64,000 nt of DNA, taken from assembly GCF_004342915.1 (NCBI RefSeq), contig NZ_SLWL01000011.1, positions 1 to 64,000 on the forward strand. Direction: 5' to 3'. Source of the DNA: Camelimonas lactis (GTDB lineage Bacteria > Pseudomonadota > Alphaproteobacteria > Rhizobiales > Beijerinckiaceae). The translations under genes were made by a program, and so were the position numbers. Below, one piece after another: positions 17,175 through 24,542 of the stretch; position 1 is the stretch's first letter; the number at the start of each line of letters is the position of its first letter. The notes under the pieces were generated by a model. That model did not search any database. It was not told the origin of the DNA and saw nothing but the letters and a program-made list of their open reading frames with translations.

Positions 17175-17816
17175 ATGCCACGCGCCACCGCCATCACCCG
17201 CCGCGCCGCCGTCAAGGCCGACCGCGTCGTCGACACCATCACGCTCGATCACCGGGCCCGCGACCTGCAGGCGGGGGAAGCTGGACCGTTGCGCGGCGAC
17301 GGCGGCCTGCCCGTCGATCTGGCGCTGCCCGGCGCCGCGCTGCTCCACGATGGCGACGCCCTGAAGCTGGAGGACGGCAGCCTGGCGCTGGTGCGGGCCG
17401 CCGCCGAGCGGGTGCTGGAAGTGCGGGCGGAGAACCCGGCCCGGTTGCTGCGCGCCGCCCTGCTGGCCGGCGGCGCCCATGTGCTGGCCCAGGCGGAAGC
17501 GGACGCGCTTTATATCCTGCCGGACGGCGCGCTGGCCGAGGCCATCCGCGGCCTCGGCTGCGCGGTGACGCCGGTGGAGCGCCCCTTCAGTCCCGACCGG
17601 GCCGCAGCGCATGACTGTTGCGGGCATGATCACGGACACCACCATCATGGGCATGACCACGGGCACGGGCATGAGCGCGCCCAACACGCCCACGATCATG
17701 ACCACAAGCATGAGCATGGCCATGGCTGCGGCTGCGGTCACGACCATCATGATCATGACCACGATCACGGACATGATCACGCGCACGGCCACCATCACGG
17801 GCATGCGCACAAATAA
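17175..17816 (+). CDS. ureE: UreE-like nickel chaperone with His-rich tail
   Basis: This 213-residue protein has an N-terminal UreE-like domain: DRVVDTITLDHRARDLQ, then a strand-rich part with GDALKLEDGSLALVRAA. A ferredoxin-like metal-binding domain follows, ending LGCAVTPVERPFSPD. From about residue 143 to the end, 32 of roughly 71 residues are His, with two Cys-containing knots (DCCGHDHG, GCGCGHDHH). UreE delivers Ni to urease, and His-rich tails store extra metal. The usual GNRH block carrying the interface His is replaced by AGGAHVL. No other urease gene is adjacent, so this copy is orphaned from a ure operon or has another Ni/Zn role. Translation start ATG 17175 with a weak AGGAA. Confidence 0.75.
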   Translation: MPRATAITRRAAVKADRVVDTITLDHRARDLQAGEAGPLRGDGGLPVDLALPGAALLHDGDALKLEDGSLALVRAAAERVLEVRAENPARLLRAALLAGGAHVLAQAEADALYILPDGALAEAIRGLGCAVTPVERPFSPDRAAAHDCCGHDHGHHHHGHDHGHGHERAQHAHDHDHKHEHGHGCGCGHDHHDHDHDHGHDHAHGHHHGHAHK

Positions 17817-18380
17817 GGTCGGCGCCCCGCCCCATAACGTAAGGGCATGGCTGCCGCGATTTTGACTTGATGAGCCCCGCGCCACAGGCATGATGGCGTG
17901 AGGGCCCGCCGGCTCGCGGACATGAGGCGCCAGCGCGGGCATGGGGAGCCCAAGTTTCGTGAGGAGAAGCACGCGACCCGCGCGCGACAACCGCGCGGAA
18001 CGTGCGCCAGGGTAGAAAGATGGAGCGTCCCCTGTGAGCCGGTTTCACCGGGAATGCCCGCAAATGAAGAAGGCCGCGCGCCGCCAGGCGCCAAAACAGG
18101 CCGGTCAGGGAGCTAACGACAGTGATGCGTGAGAGGGCCAGCAACGCGCCTCCAGCCGGAGGAACCGCGTCCAGGATCATGACGCCAGCGACAGGCAGAT
18201 ACCCGAGAGCAGGCAGCGCGCGCTTCGCCAGTCGCAGCCGCGCCAGGCGCGCCTGAACGGCGCGCGCCCGGCCCGCAGTCGTCCGCCCCCGGGCCCTCCC
18301 CCTTTGCAATCCATTTGCGACGCGCCGCCGGACCAGAGCCGCGCCCGCCGTCGCGCCATCGCCAGCCAAACGGATATGTC
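17817..18380. other. Geneless interval between ureE and the carboxylase
   Basis: 564 bp without a credible gene. Open frames on the minus strand crossing it continue antisense through ureE and have no recognisable domain. It must contain the promoter of the downstream carboxylase, but no element is convincing by eye. Confidence 0.5.
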
Positions 18381-21300
18381 ATGATCTCCCGCCTGCTGAT
18401 CGCCAATCGTGGCGAAATCGCCATCCGCATCGCCCGCGCCGCCAGTGAACTGGGCGTGCATACGGTCGCCATCTATTCCACCGATGAGGAAAGCGCCCTG
18501 CACGTGCGCAAGGCCGACGAGGCGGTGGCGCTGGAGGGGCGCGGCGCCCGCGCCTATCTCGACGTCAACGCGGTGATCGCGGCGGCGAAAGCGGCCAATT
18601 GCGACGGCCTGCACCCCGGTTACGGCTTCCTGTCCGAAAACGTCGATCTGGCGAAGGCCTGCGCCGACAATGGCATTGTCTTTGTTGGCCCGTCGGTGGG
18701 CGGGCTTGGCCTGTTCGGCGACAAGACCGCCGCGCGCGAACTGGCCAAAAAGGTCGGCGTGCCGGTGATTCCGGGCACGTCCGGCCCGACGACGCTGGAG
18801 GAAACCACCGCCTTCTTCGACAGCCTCGGCGATGGGGCGGCGGTGATGATCAAGGCGGTCGCCGGCGGCGGCGGTCGCGGCATGCGGCCGGTGACGGCGC
18901 GCGCCGATCTGGCGGAAGCCTACGCGCGCTGCCAGTCAGAAGCCACGGCGGCGTTCGGCGACGGCGCGGTCTATGTCGAGCGGCTGATGCGCAACGCCCG
19001 CCATATCGAGGTGCAGATCATCGGCGACCGCGCCGGCAACATCTCGCACCTGTATGAGCGCGAATGCACCATCCAGCGCCGCAACCAGAAGGTGATCGAG
19101 ATCGCCCCCAGCCCGGCGCTGACGCCGGATCTGCGCGAACGCATCACCCTGGCCGCCCGCGAGCTGGCGGCGGCGGCGAAATACGACAATCTCGGCACCT
19201 TTGAATTCCTGCTCGACGCCACGCCCGGCGCATCTGGCCAGGGCGAGCCGTTCTTTGCCTTCATCGAGGCCAATCCGCGCCTGCAGGTGGAGCACACGGT
19301 CACGGAAGAAGTGCTGGGCGTTGACCTGGTGCAGGCGCAGCTGCGGGTGGCCGGCGGCGCCACGCTGGCGGACCTGGGCCTGCTGCAAACGCAGATCCCG
19401 GCGCCGCGCGGCTACGCCATCCAGTTGCGCGTCAACATGGAGGCCATCGACGCCAGGGGGAACGTCAAGCCCCAGGGCGGAACGCTGGCGGTGTTCGAGC
19501 CGCCCTCCGGCCCCGGCGTGCGCGTCGACACCTTCGGCTACGCCGGTTACCGCACCAGTTCGGCCTTCGACTCGCTGCTCGCCAAGCTGATCGTACACAG
19601 CAATGCGCCAGATTACGCGGCGGCGGTCGCCAAGGCCTACCGGGCGGCGCGCGAGTTCCGCATCGAGGGCGTCGGCACCAACCTGCCGTTCCTGAAGGCG
19701 CTGCTGTGCAACGCCGCCGTGCAGCGCAATGAGGTGACGACGAAGTTCCTGGAGGAGAATGTCGCCGGGCTGGTCGCTGGCGCCAGCGCCGACCAGCACC
19801 GCGACCTGTTCTTCGCGGCGAAGACCGAAACCGCCGACGCGGCCGCCAGAACCGAAACAAAGGCGCCGGAGGGCACGCAGCCCACCGCCGCGCCCATGCA
19901 GGGCACCATCGTCTCGATCGACGTGGCGGTTGGCGATCTGGTGCGACCTGGCCAGCAGGTCGCCGTGCTGGAAGCGATGAAGATGGAGCACCTGATCGCC
20001 GCCGCCCATGGCGGCGTGGTGCGCGCCATCGCGACCGCGTCCGGCGAAACGCTGATGGCCGGCGAACCGGTGCTGCATATCGAGCCGCAGGAGGTGGGGG
20101 GCGCCGACGCCCAGGCGGACGAGGCCATCGACCTCGATCACATCCGCGCTGACCTCGCCCATGTGCTGGAGCGCCAGGGCAATCTGCTCGATGAAAACCG
20201 GCCGCAGTCGGTCGAACGCCGCCGCAAGACCAACCAGCGCACGGCGCGGGAGAACATCGCGCAACTGGTCGACGCCGGCACGTTCATGGAATACGGCGGC
20301 CTCGCCATCGCCGCCCAGTCGCGCCGCCGCTCGCTGGACGATCTGATCATCAACACCCCGGCTGACGGCCTGATCGTCGGCACCGCCTCGATCAACGGCC
20401 GGCACTTTGGCGCCGACGTCGCCCGCGCCATGGTGGTGTCCTACGATTACACCGTGCTGGCCGGCACCCAGGGCAAGCGCAACCACAAGAAGCTCGACCG
20501 GGCCATGCACCTGGCCCAGCAATGGTCGCTGCCGCTGGTGCTGTATGCGGAAGGCGGCGGCGGCCGTCCCGGCGACACCGACAGCGGCGGCCTGACCGGG
20601 CTCGACACCACCAGCTTCGTGGAGTTCGCCCGCCTCTCCGGTCAGGTGCCGGTGGTTGGCGTCGTTTCGGGCTATTGCTTCGCCGGCAACGCCGCGCTGC
20701 TCGGCTGCTGCGACGTCATCATCGCCACGAAAAATTCGTCCATCGGCATGGGCGGACCGGCGATGATCGAGGGCGGCGGCCTCGGCGTCTATCACCCGGC
20801 GGAGGTCGGCCCAGTGTCGGTGCAGGTTCCCAACGGCGTCATCGACGTGCTGGTGGAGGACGAGATCGAGGCGACCGAGGTCGCGAAAAAATACCTCTCC
20901 TACTTCCAGGGCGAGATCAGCGAGTGGGAGGCGGAAGACCAGCGCCTGCTGCGCCGGGTCATCCCGGAAAACCGCCTGCGCGTCTATGAAGTGCGCGACG
21001 TCATCCGCCTGATGGCCGACAAGGGCTCCGTGCTGGAGCTGCGGCCGGAGTTCGGCGTCGGCATCATCACCGCCTTCGTGCGCATCGAGGGCAAGCCGTT
21101 CGGCCTCATCGCCAACAACCCCAAGCACCTCGGCGGCGCCATCGACGCCCCGGCCGGCGACAAGGCGGCGCGGTTCATCCAGCTGTGCGACGCCTTCGAC
21201 CTGCCGGTGATCTCCCTGTGCGACACCCCCGGCTTCATGGTGGGGCCGGAGGCGGAGAAGACCGGCGTGGTGCGTCACGTCTCGCGCATGTTCCTCGCCG

Positions 21301-21698
21301 GCGCCAACGCCAGCGTGCCGGTGTTCACGGTGGTGCTGCGCAAGGGCTACGGCCTCGGCGCCCAGGGCATGGCGGCGGGCGGCTTCCAGGCGCCGTTCTT
21401 CACCATCGCCTGGCCAACCGGCGAGTTCGGCGGCATGGGCCTGGAGGGCTACGTGCGCCTTGGCTTCCGCAAGGAAATGGAAGCCATCGAGGACCCGGCC
21501 GAGCGCCAGGCCTATTACGAGAAGATGGTCGCGAAGAAGTACGAGGAAGGCAAGGCGACCTCCATCGCCTCGGTGCTGGAGATCGACAATGTCATCGATC
21601 CGGCCGAGACGCGCACATGGATCCTGCGCGGTCTTGCCTCAGCCCCGCCGCGCAAGACCCCGGCCGGCGGCAAGCGGGCCTATATCGACGCGTTCTGA
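18381..21698 (+). CDS. Single-chain biotin-dependent acyl-CoA carboxylase (BC-BCCP-CT)
   Basis: This 1105-residue protein carries every carboxylase activity on one chain. The N-terminal biotin carboxylase (1-450) has MISRLLIANRGEIAIRIARA, the ATP-grasp loop VAGGGGRGMRPV and EANPRLQVEHTVTEE. The biotinyl domain has EAMKMEH with the acceptor Lys534. The carboxyltransferase is at about 600-1105, with GTQGKRNHKKLDRAM, LCDTPGFMVGPEAEKTG and AWPTGEFGGMGLEGYVRLG. This domain order and length match the single-chain long-chain acyl-CoA carboxylases described from mycobacteria and some proteobacteria. Acetyl/propionyl/long-chain specificity cannot be decided by eye. The start is at 18381, where the BC homology begins. 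Followed by a strong terminator; monocistronic. Confidence 0.92.
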   Translation: MISRLLIANRGEIAIRIARAASELGVHTVAIYSTDEESALHVRKADEAVALEGRGARAYLDVNAVIAAAKAANCDGLHPGYGFLSENVDLAKACADNGIVFVGPSVGGLGLFGDKTAARELAKKVGVPVIPGTSGPTTLEETTAFFDSLGDGAAVMIKAVAGGGGRGMRPVTARADLAEAYARCQSEATAAFGDGAVYVERLMRNARHIEVQIIGDRAGNISHLYERECTIQRRNQKVIEIAPSPALTPDLRERITLAARELAAAAKYDNLGTFEFLLDATPGASGQGEPFFAFIEANPRLQVEHTVTEEVLGVDLVQAQLRVAGGATLADLGLLQTQIPAPRGYAIQLRVNMEAIDARGNVKPQGGTLAVFEPPSGPGVRVDTFGYAGYRTSSAFDSLLAKLIVHSNAPDYAAAVAKAYRAAREFRIEGVGTNLPFLKALLCNAAVQRNEVTTKFLEENVAGLVAGASADQHRDLFFAAKTETADAAARTETKAPEGTQPTAAPMQGTIVSIDVAVGDLVRPGQQVAVLEAMKMEHLIAAAHGGVVRAIATASGETLMAGEPVLHIEPQEVGGADAQADEAIDLDHIRADLAHVLERQGNLLDENRPQSVERRRKTNQRTARENIAQLVDAGTFMEYGGLAIAAQSRRRSLDDLIINTPADGLIVGTASINGRHFGADVARAMVVSYDYTVLAGTQGKRNHKKLDRAMHLAQQWSLPLVLYAEGGGGRPGDTDSGGLTGLDTTSFVEFARLSGQVPVVGVVSGYCFAGNAALLGCCDVIIATKNSSIGMGGPAMIEGGGLGVYHPAEVGPVSVQVPNGVIDVLVEDEIEATEVAKKYLSYFQGEISEWEAEDQRLLRRVIPENRLRVYEVRDVIRLMADKGSVLELRPEFGVGIITAFVRIEGKPFGLIANNPKHLGGAIDAPAGDKAARFIQLCDAFDLPVISLCDTPGFMVGPEAEKTGVVRHVSRMFLAGANASVPVFTVVLRKGYGLGAQGMAAGGFQAPFFTIAWPTGEFGGMGLEGYVRLGFRKEMEAIEDPAERQAYYEKMVAKKYEEGKATSIASVLEIDNVIDPAETRTWILRGLASAPPRKTPAGGKRAYIDAF

Positions 21699-21730
21699 CC
21701 GGCGTTCGCCAATCGCCCGGACCAGATGGC

Positions 21731-21763
21731 AGGCCTCCGTTTTACGGGGGCCTGTCCGTTTTT
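21731..21763 (+). terminator. Intrinsic terminator after the carboxylase
   Basis: A 9-bp stem AGGCCTCCG / CGGGGGCCT (one G-T pair, loop TTTTA) spans 21731-21753, with a five-T run at 21759-21763. Confidence 0.8.
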
Positions 21764-21933
21764 ATCGACCATCCCGCCATTTGCTGGCCATTGCGTTGAA
21801 CCGTAGCCAACGGGCGTACGACCTATTGTTACAGGTAAAACAATTTGGCCCCGGATGTCTGGCGGTTCACTTTTGGTTAGGCTGGATTGCCGCAAACTTA
21901 AAAAAACAGGGGACGGTGAGAAGGAGATACAAC

Positions 21934-22083
21934 ATGACCGGCATGCGTTTACGCGACCTCATGCTGGCGGCAGGCGTCATGGTCCTGGTGGTCGCTTCGG
22001 TTTCCCTCCAGCTTTCGGTGGCTGGCAACATGATGAAGGGCGGCCGGGCCGCCGCGACGGCGATCGCCGCCGTGGCCGAGTGA
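21934..22083 (+). CDS. Small single-span membrane protein, 49 aa
   Basis: A 49-codon frame starts at 21934 and is preceded by a near-ideal ribosome binding site (AAGGAGATA, 21921-21929). The product has one hydrophobic segment (LMLAAGVMVLVVASVSLQLSV, about residues 9-29) and a short Ala-rich end. Good translation signals make it a likely real small protein. No family is recognised. It stands between the carboxylase terminator and nadQ with its own presumed promoter. Confidence 0.55.
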   Translation: MTGMRLRDLMLAAGVMVLVVASVSLQLSVAGNMMKGGRAAATAIAAVAE

Positions 22084-22249
22084 TTGGCGCCGCGCCGTAA
22101 CGGAACGCCTCTGGCGCACGGATGCGCCAGCCCGCGGGCGAGGCAAGGAATGGCCCCGCCTGCCGCCTGGGATTGACGCGCGCGCGCTTTCGCGCCAACG
22201 GCTATAATCACCCCGGACAGGAACGACCCGCGAGGCCGCCGTCGCGCTC

Positions 22250-23296
22250 ATGACCCATCGCAAGGCCCAACGGACCAGCGCTCAAGCCCCCGATGCGCCC
22301 GCCGCCCCCCTGCCGGCGGCCCCCTTGCCCGCCGCCGCCCCGCCCGCGCCCGACAGCGCCCGCCCCGGCGATCTGGCCGAACGCAATGTGCTCGTCGATC
22401 TGGTGGCGGTGGTGGTCGCCGTCAGTCATGACGAGCCGCGCGTGCTGACGCTCGACAATGGCGCCAGCCTGCCGGCCGGCCCGTTCGGCTCCGACGCGCG
22501 TTCATTGCAGACCGGCCTGCGCGACTGGGTGGAGCGCCAGACCCATCACCCCCTCGGCTATGTGGAGCAGCTTTACACCTTCGCCGATCGCGACCGCACG
22601 GGCGCCGATGGCCAGCGCGTCATGTCGATCAGCTACCTCGCCCTGACCCGGGAGCAGGCGGAGCGGCGGGCGCAGGCGGAGGGAACCTGGCTCGGCTGGT
22701 ACGCCTGCTTTCCATGGGAGGACTGGCGGGACGGACAGCCCGCGGTGGTGCGCGAGATTCTTGCCCCCGCCCTCATGCAATGGGCCGCCGCCGCGCCCTC
22801 GACCGTGATGCGCGCGCAGCGCCGCCGCCGCGTCGCCACCGCCTTCGGCCTCGACGGCGCGACGTGGCACGACGAGATGGTGTTGCAGCGCTATGAGTTG
22901 CTGCACGAGGCGCGCCTGACGCCGGAGTCGCTGCGCCATGTCCCGGAGGCGGAGCGCCCGGCGGTGGTCGCGCCAGGCCACGCCATGACCGGCGACCACC
23001 GGCGCATTCTCGCCACTGGCGTGGCGCGGCTGCGCGGCAAGATCAGATATCGTCCCGTGGTGTTCGAGCTGATGCCGGAAACCTTCACGCTGCTTGACCT
23101 GCAAAAGGCGGTGGAAGCGCTGGCGGGACGCCGCACCCACAAGCAGAATTTCCGCCGCCTTGTCGAACAGCAGGAGCTGGTCGAGGAGACCAGCGAAATG
23201 TCGACGACGCGGGTGGGCCGGCCGGCCCGGCTGTTCCGTTTCCGCGAGGAAGTCCTGCTGGAGCGCGCCATCGCCGGAACCAAGCCGGCCGGCTGA
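22250..23296 (+). CDS. nadQ: NadQ-type Nudix-related regulator of NAD synthesis
   Basis: A 348-residue protein. Residues 1-45 are an Ala/Pro-rich leader. The next part (about 46-200) is a Nudix-like ligand-binding domain without an evident catalytic Nudix box (VLVDLVAVVVAVSHDEPRVL ... WYACFPWEDWRDG). The C-terminal winged helix has LLDLQKAVEALAGRRTHKQNFRRLV and ends GRPARLFRFREE, the signature shared by NrtR and NadQ. Its place directly before nadABC fits NadQ, described as the repressor of this operon in Alphaproteobacteria, probably sensing an NAD metabolite. The operator candidates are the 22-bp repeats before nadA. A start later than 22250 is possible because the leader is not conserved. 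Confidence 0.8.
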   Translation: MTHRKAQRTSAQAPDAPAAPLPAAPLPAAAPPAPDSARPGDLAERNVLVDLVAVVVAVSHDEPRVLTLDNGASLPAGPFGSDARSLQTGLRDWVERQTHHPLGYVEQLYTFADRDRTGADGQRVMSISYLALTREQAERRAQAEGTWLGWYACFPWEDWRDGQPAVVREILAPALMQWAAAAPSTVMRAQRRRRVATAFGLDGATWHDEMVLQRYELLHEARLTPESLRHVPEAERPAVVAPGHAMTGDHRRILATGVARLRGKIRYRPVVFELMPETFTLLDLQKAVEALAGRRTHKQNFRRLVEQQELVEETSEMSTTRVGRPARLFRFREEVLLERAIAGTKPAG

Positions 23297-23486
23297 ACCA
23301 CGCCTGCACCACCACGCCTGCACCACCGCGCGCCATATCCACGGATGCGCCGGCGGGCGCACGCTCATCGCGCGTTTTTGCGACAGCGGAATGAACCCGC
23401 GATATACCATTGATAATTAAATGATTTATCCCATAGCTCCGCCCTCCTGACGCCGACGTCGCTTCATCATCACGGCTTGACAACGC

Positions 23487-23536
23487 TTATACTCAGTTTA
23501 AGCATATATCCGAATTATACTCATTCGGAGCATATA
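23487..23536 (+). promoter_or_regulatory. Two 22-bp operator-like repeats before nadA
   Basis: Two near-identical elements, TTATACTCA-N5-AGCATATA, lie at 23487-23508 and 23515-23536, 28 bp apart, so on nearly the same side of the helix period. Each is a weak inverted repeat around N5. The second ends two bases before the nadA start codon and overlaps its GGAG ribosome binding site. A TTGACA hexamer sits at 23477-23482. The region is strikingly AT-rich against its surroundings. Binding by the adjacent nadQ product is the obvious reading. Confidence 0.65.
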
Positions 23537-23538
23537 AA

Positions 23539-24534
23539 ATGCCCTCAGCCGCCTTTGCCTCCGCTGGCGCAGCCGTTCCTTCCGCCGCGCTCTACGAGCG
23601 GGTCCGCCGGGTGATCCCGCCCATGGAATGGGCCAGTTTCGCCGATGACGTCGACGCCATCCTCGAACTGAAGCGCCGCAGGAACGCGGTGATCCTGGCG
23701 CACAATTACCAGACGCCGGAGATCTTCCATTGCGTCGCCGATATCGTTGGTGATTCGCTGGCTCTCGCCCGCGAGGCGACCCGCGTCGACGCCGACGTTA
23801 TCGTGCTGGCGGGCGTGCATTTCATGGCCGAGACGGCCAAGATGCTGAACCCGGACAAGACGGTGCTGATCCCTGACCTCGGCGCCGGCTGTTCGCTGGC
23901 CGATTCGATCACCCCGGAGGACGTGCGCCTGATCCGCCAGCGCCACCCGGGTCTGCCGATCATCACCTATGTGAACACCTCCGCGGCGGTGAAGGCGGAG
24001 TCGGACATCTGCTGCACCTCCGGCAACGCCCTGAAGATTGTCGAATCCTTCGGCCTGCCCGAGGTCATCATGATCCCGGACGAGTACCTGGCCCGCAACA
24101 TCGCCGCCGAAACCGCCGTGAAAATCATCGCCTGGAAAGGCCACTGCGAGGTGCACGAGCGCTTCACGCCGGCCGACGTGCAGGAAATGCGCCGCAACTG
24201 GCCAGGCGTGGTGGTGCTGGCCCATCCCGAGTGCCCGCCGGAGGTGGTGGCCGAGGCCGATTTCTCCGGCTCCACCGCCCACATGTCGAACTATGTCGGC
24301 GACGTGAAGCCATCCCGCGTCGTGCTGCTCACCGAATGCTCGATGAGCGACAACGTCGCCGTCAATCACCCGGACGTGGAGTTCGTGCGCCCGTGCAACC
24401 TGTGCCCGCACATGAAGCGCATCACCCTCGGCAATATCCGCCGCTGCCTGGAGCTGGGCGAACATGAGGTGACCATCCCGGCCGACATCCTGGAGCGGGC
24501 GCGCCTCCCCGTCGAACGCATGCTGGCGGTCTGA
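23539..24534 (+). CDS. nadA: Quinolinate synthase NadA
   Basis: This 331-residue 4Fe-4S enzyme condenses iminoaspartate with dihydroxyacetone phosphate to quinolinate, the second step of de novo NAD synthesis. Cluster ligands are visible as Cys118 (DLGAGCSLADS), Cys232 (HPECPPEV) and Cys289 (PCNLCPHMKRI). An extra Cys pair is present at 158-159 (DICCTSGNA). AHNYQTPEIFHCVADIVGDS and MAETAKMLNPDK are family blocks. It is first in a tight operon (8 bp to nadB). Translation starts right at the second operator-like repeat, with GGAG upstream. Confidence 0.96.
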   Translation: MPSAAFASAGAAVPSAALYERVRRVIPPMEWASFADDVDAILELKRRRNAVILAHNYQTPEIFHCVADIVGDSLALAREATRVDADVIVLAGVHFMAETAKMLNPDKTVLIPDLGAGCSLADSITPEDVRLIRQRHPGLPIITYVNTSAAVKAESDICCTSGNALKIVESFGLPEVIMIPDEYLARNIAAETAVKIIAWKGHCEVHERFTPADVQEMRRNWPGVVVLAHPECPPEVVAEADFSGSTAHMSNYVGDVKPSRVVLLTECSMSDNVAVNHPDVEFVRPCNLCPHMKRITLGNIRRCLELGEHEVTIPADILERARLPVERMLAV

Positions 24535-24542
24535 GGCGGCCG

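Noticed and set aside
17611-17865. Met/Thr-rich frame inside the His-rich part of ureE
   Set aside because: It is the out-of-frame reading of the CAC/GAC-rich tail and has no independent support.
18936-21278. Long minus-strand frame opposite the acyl-CoA carboxylase
   Set aside because: Antisense artefact of codon bias; the plus-strand protein is conserved end to end.
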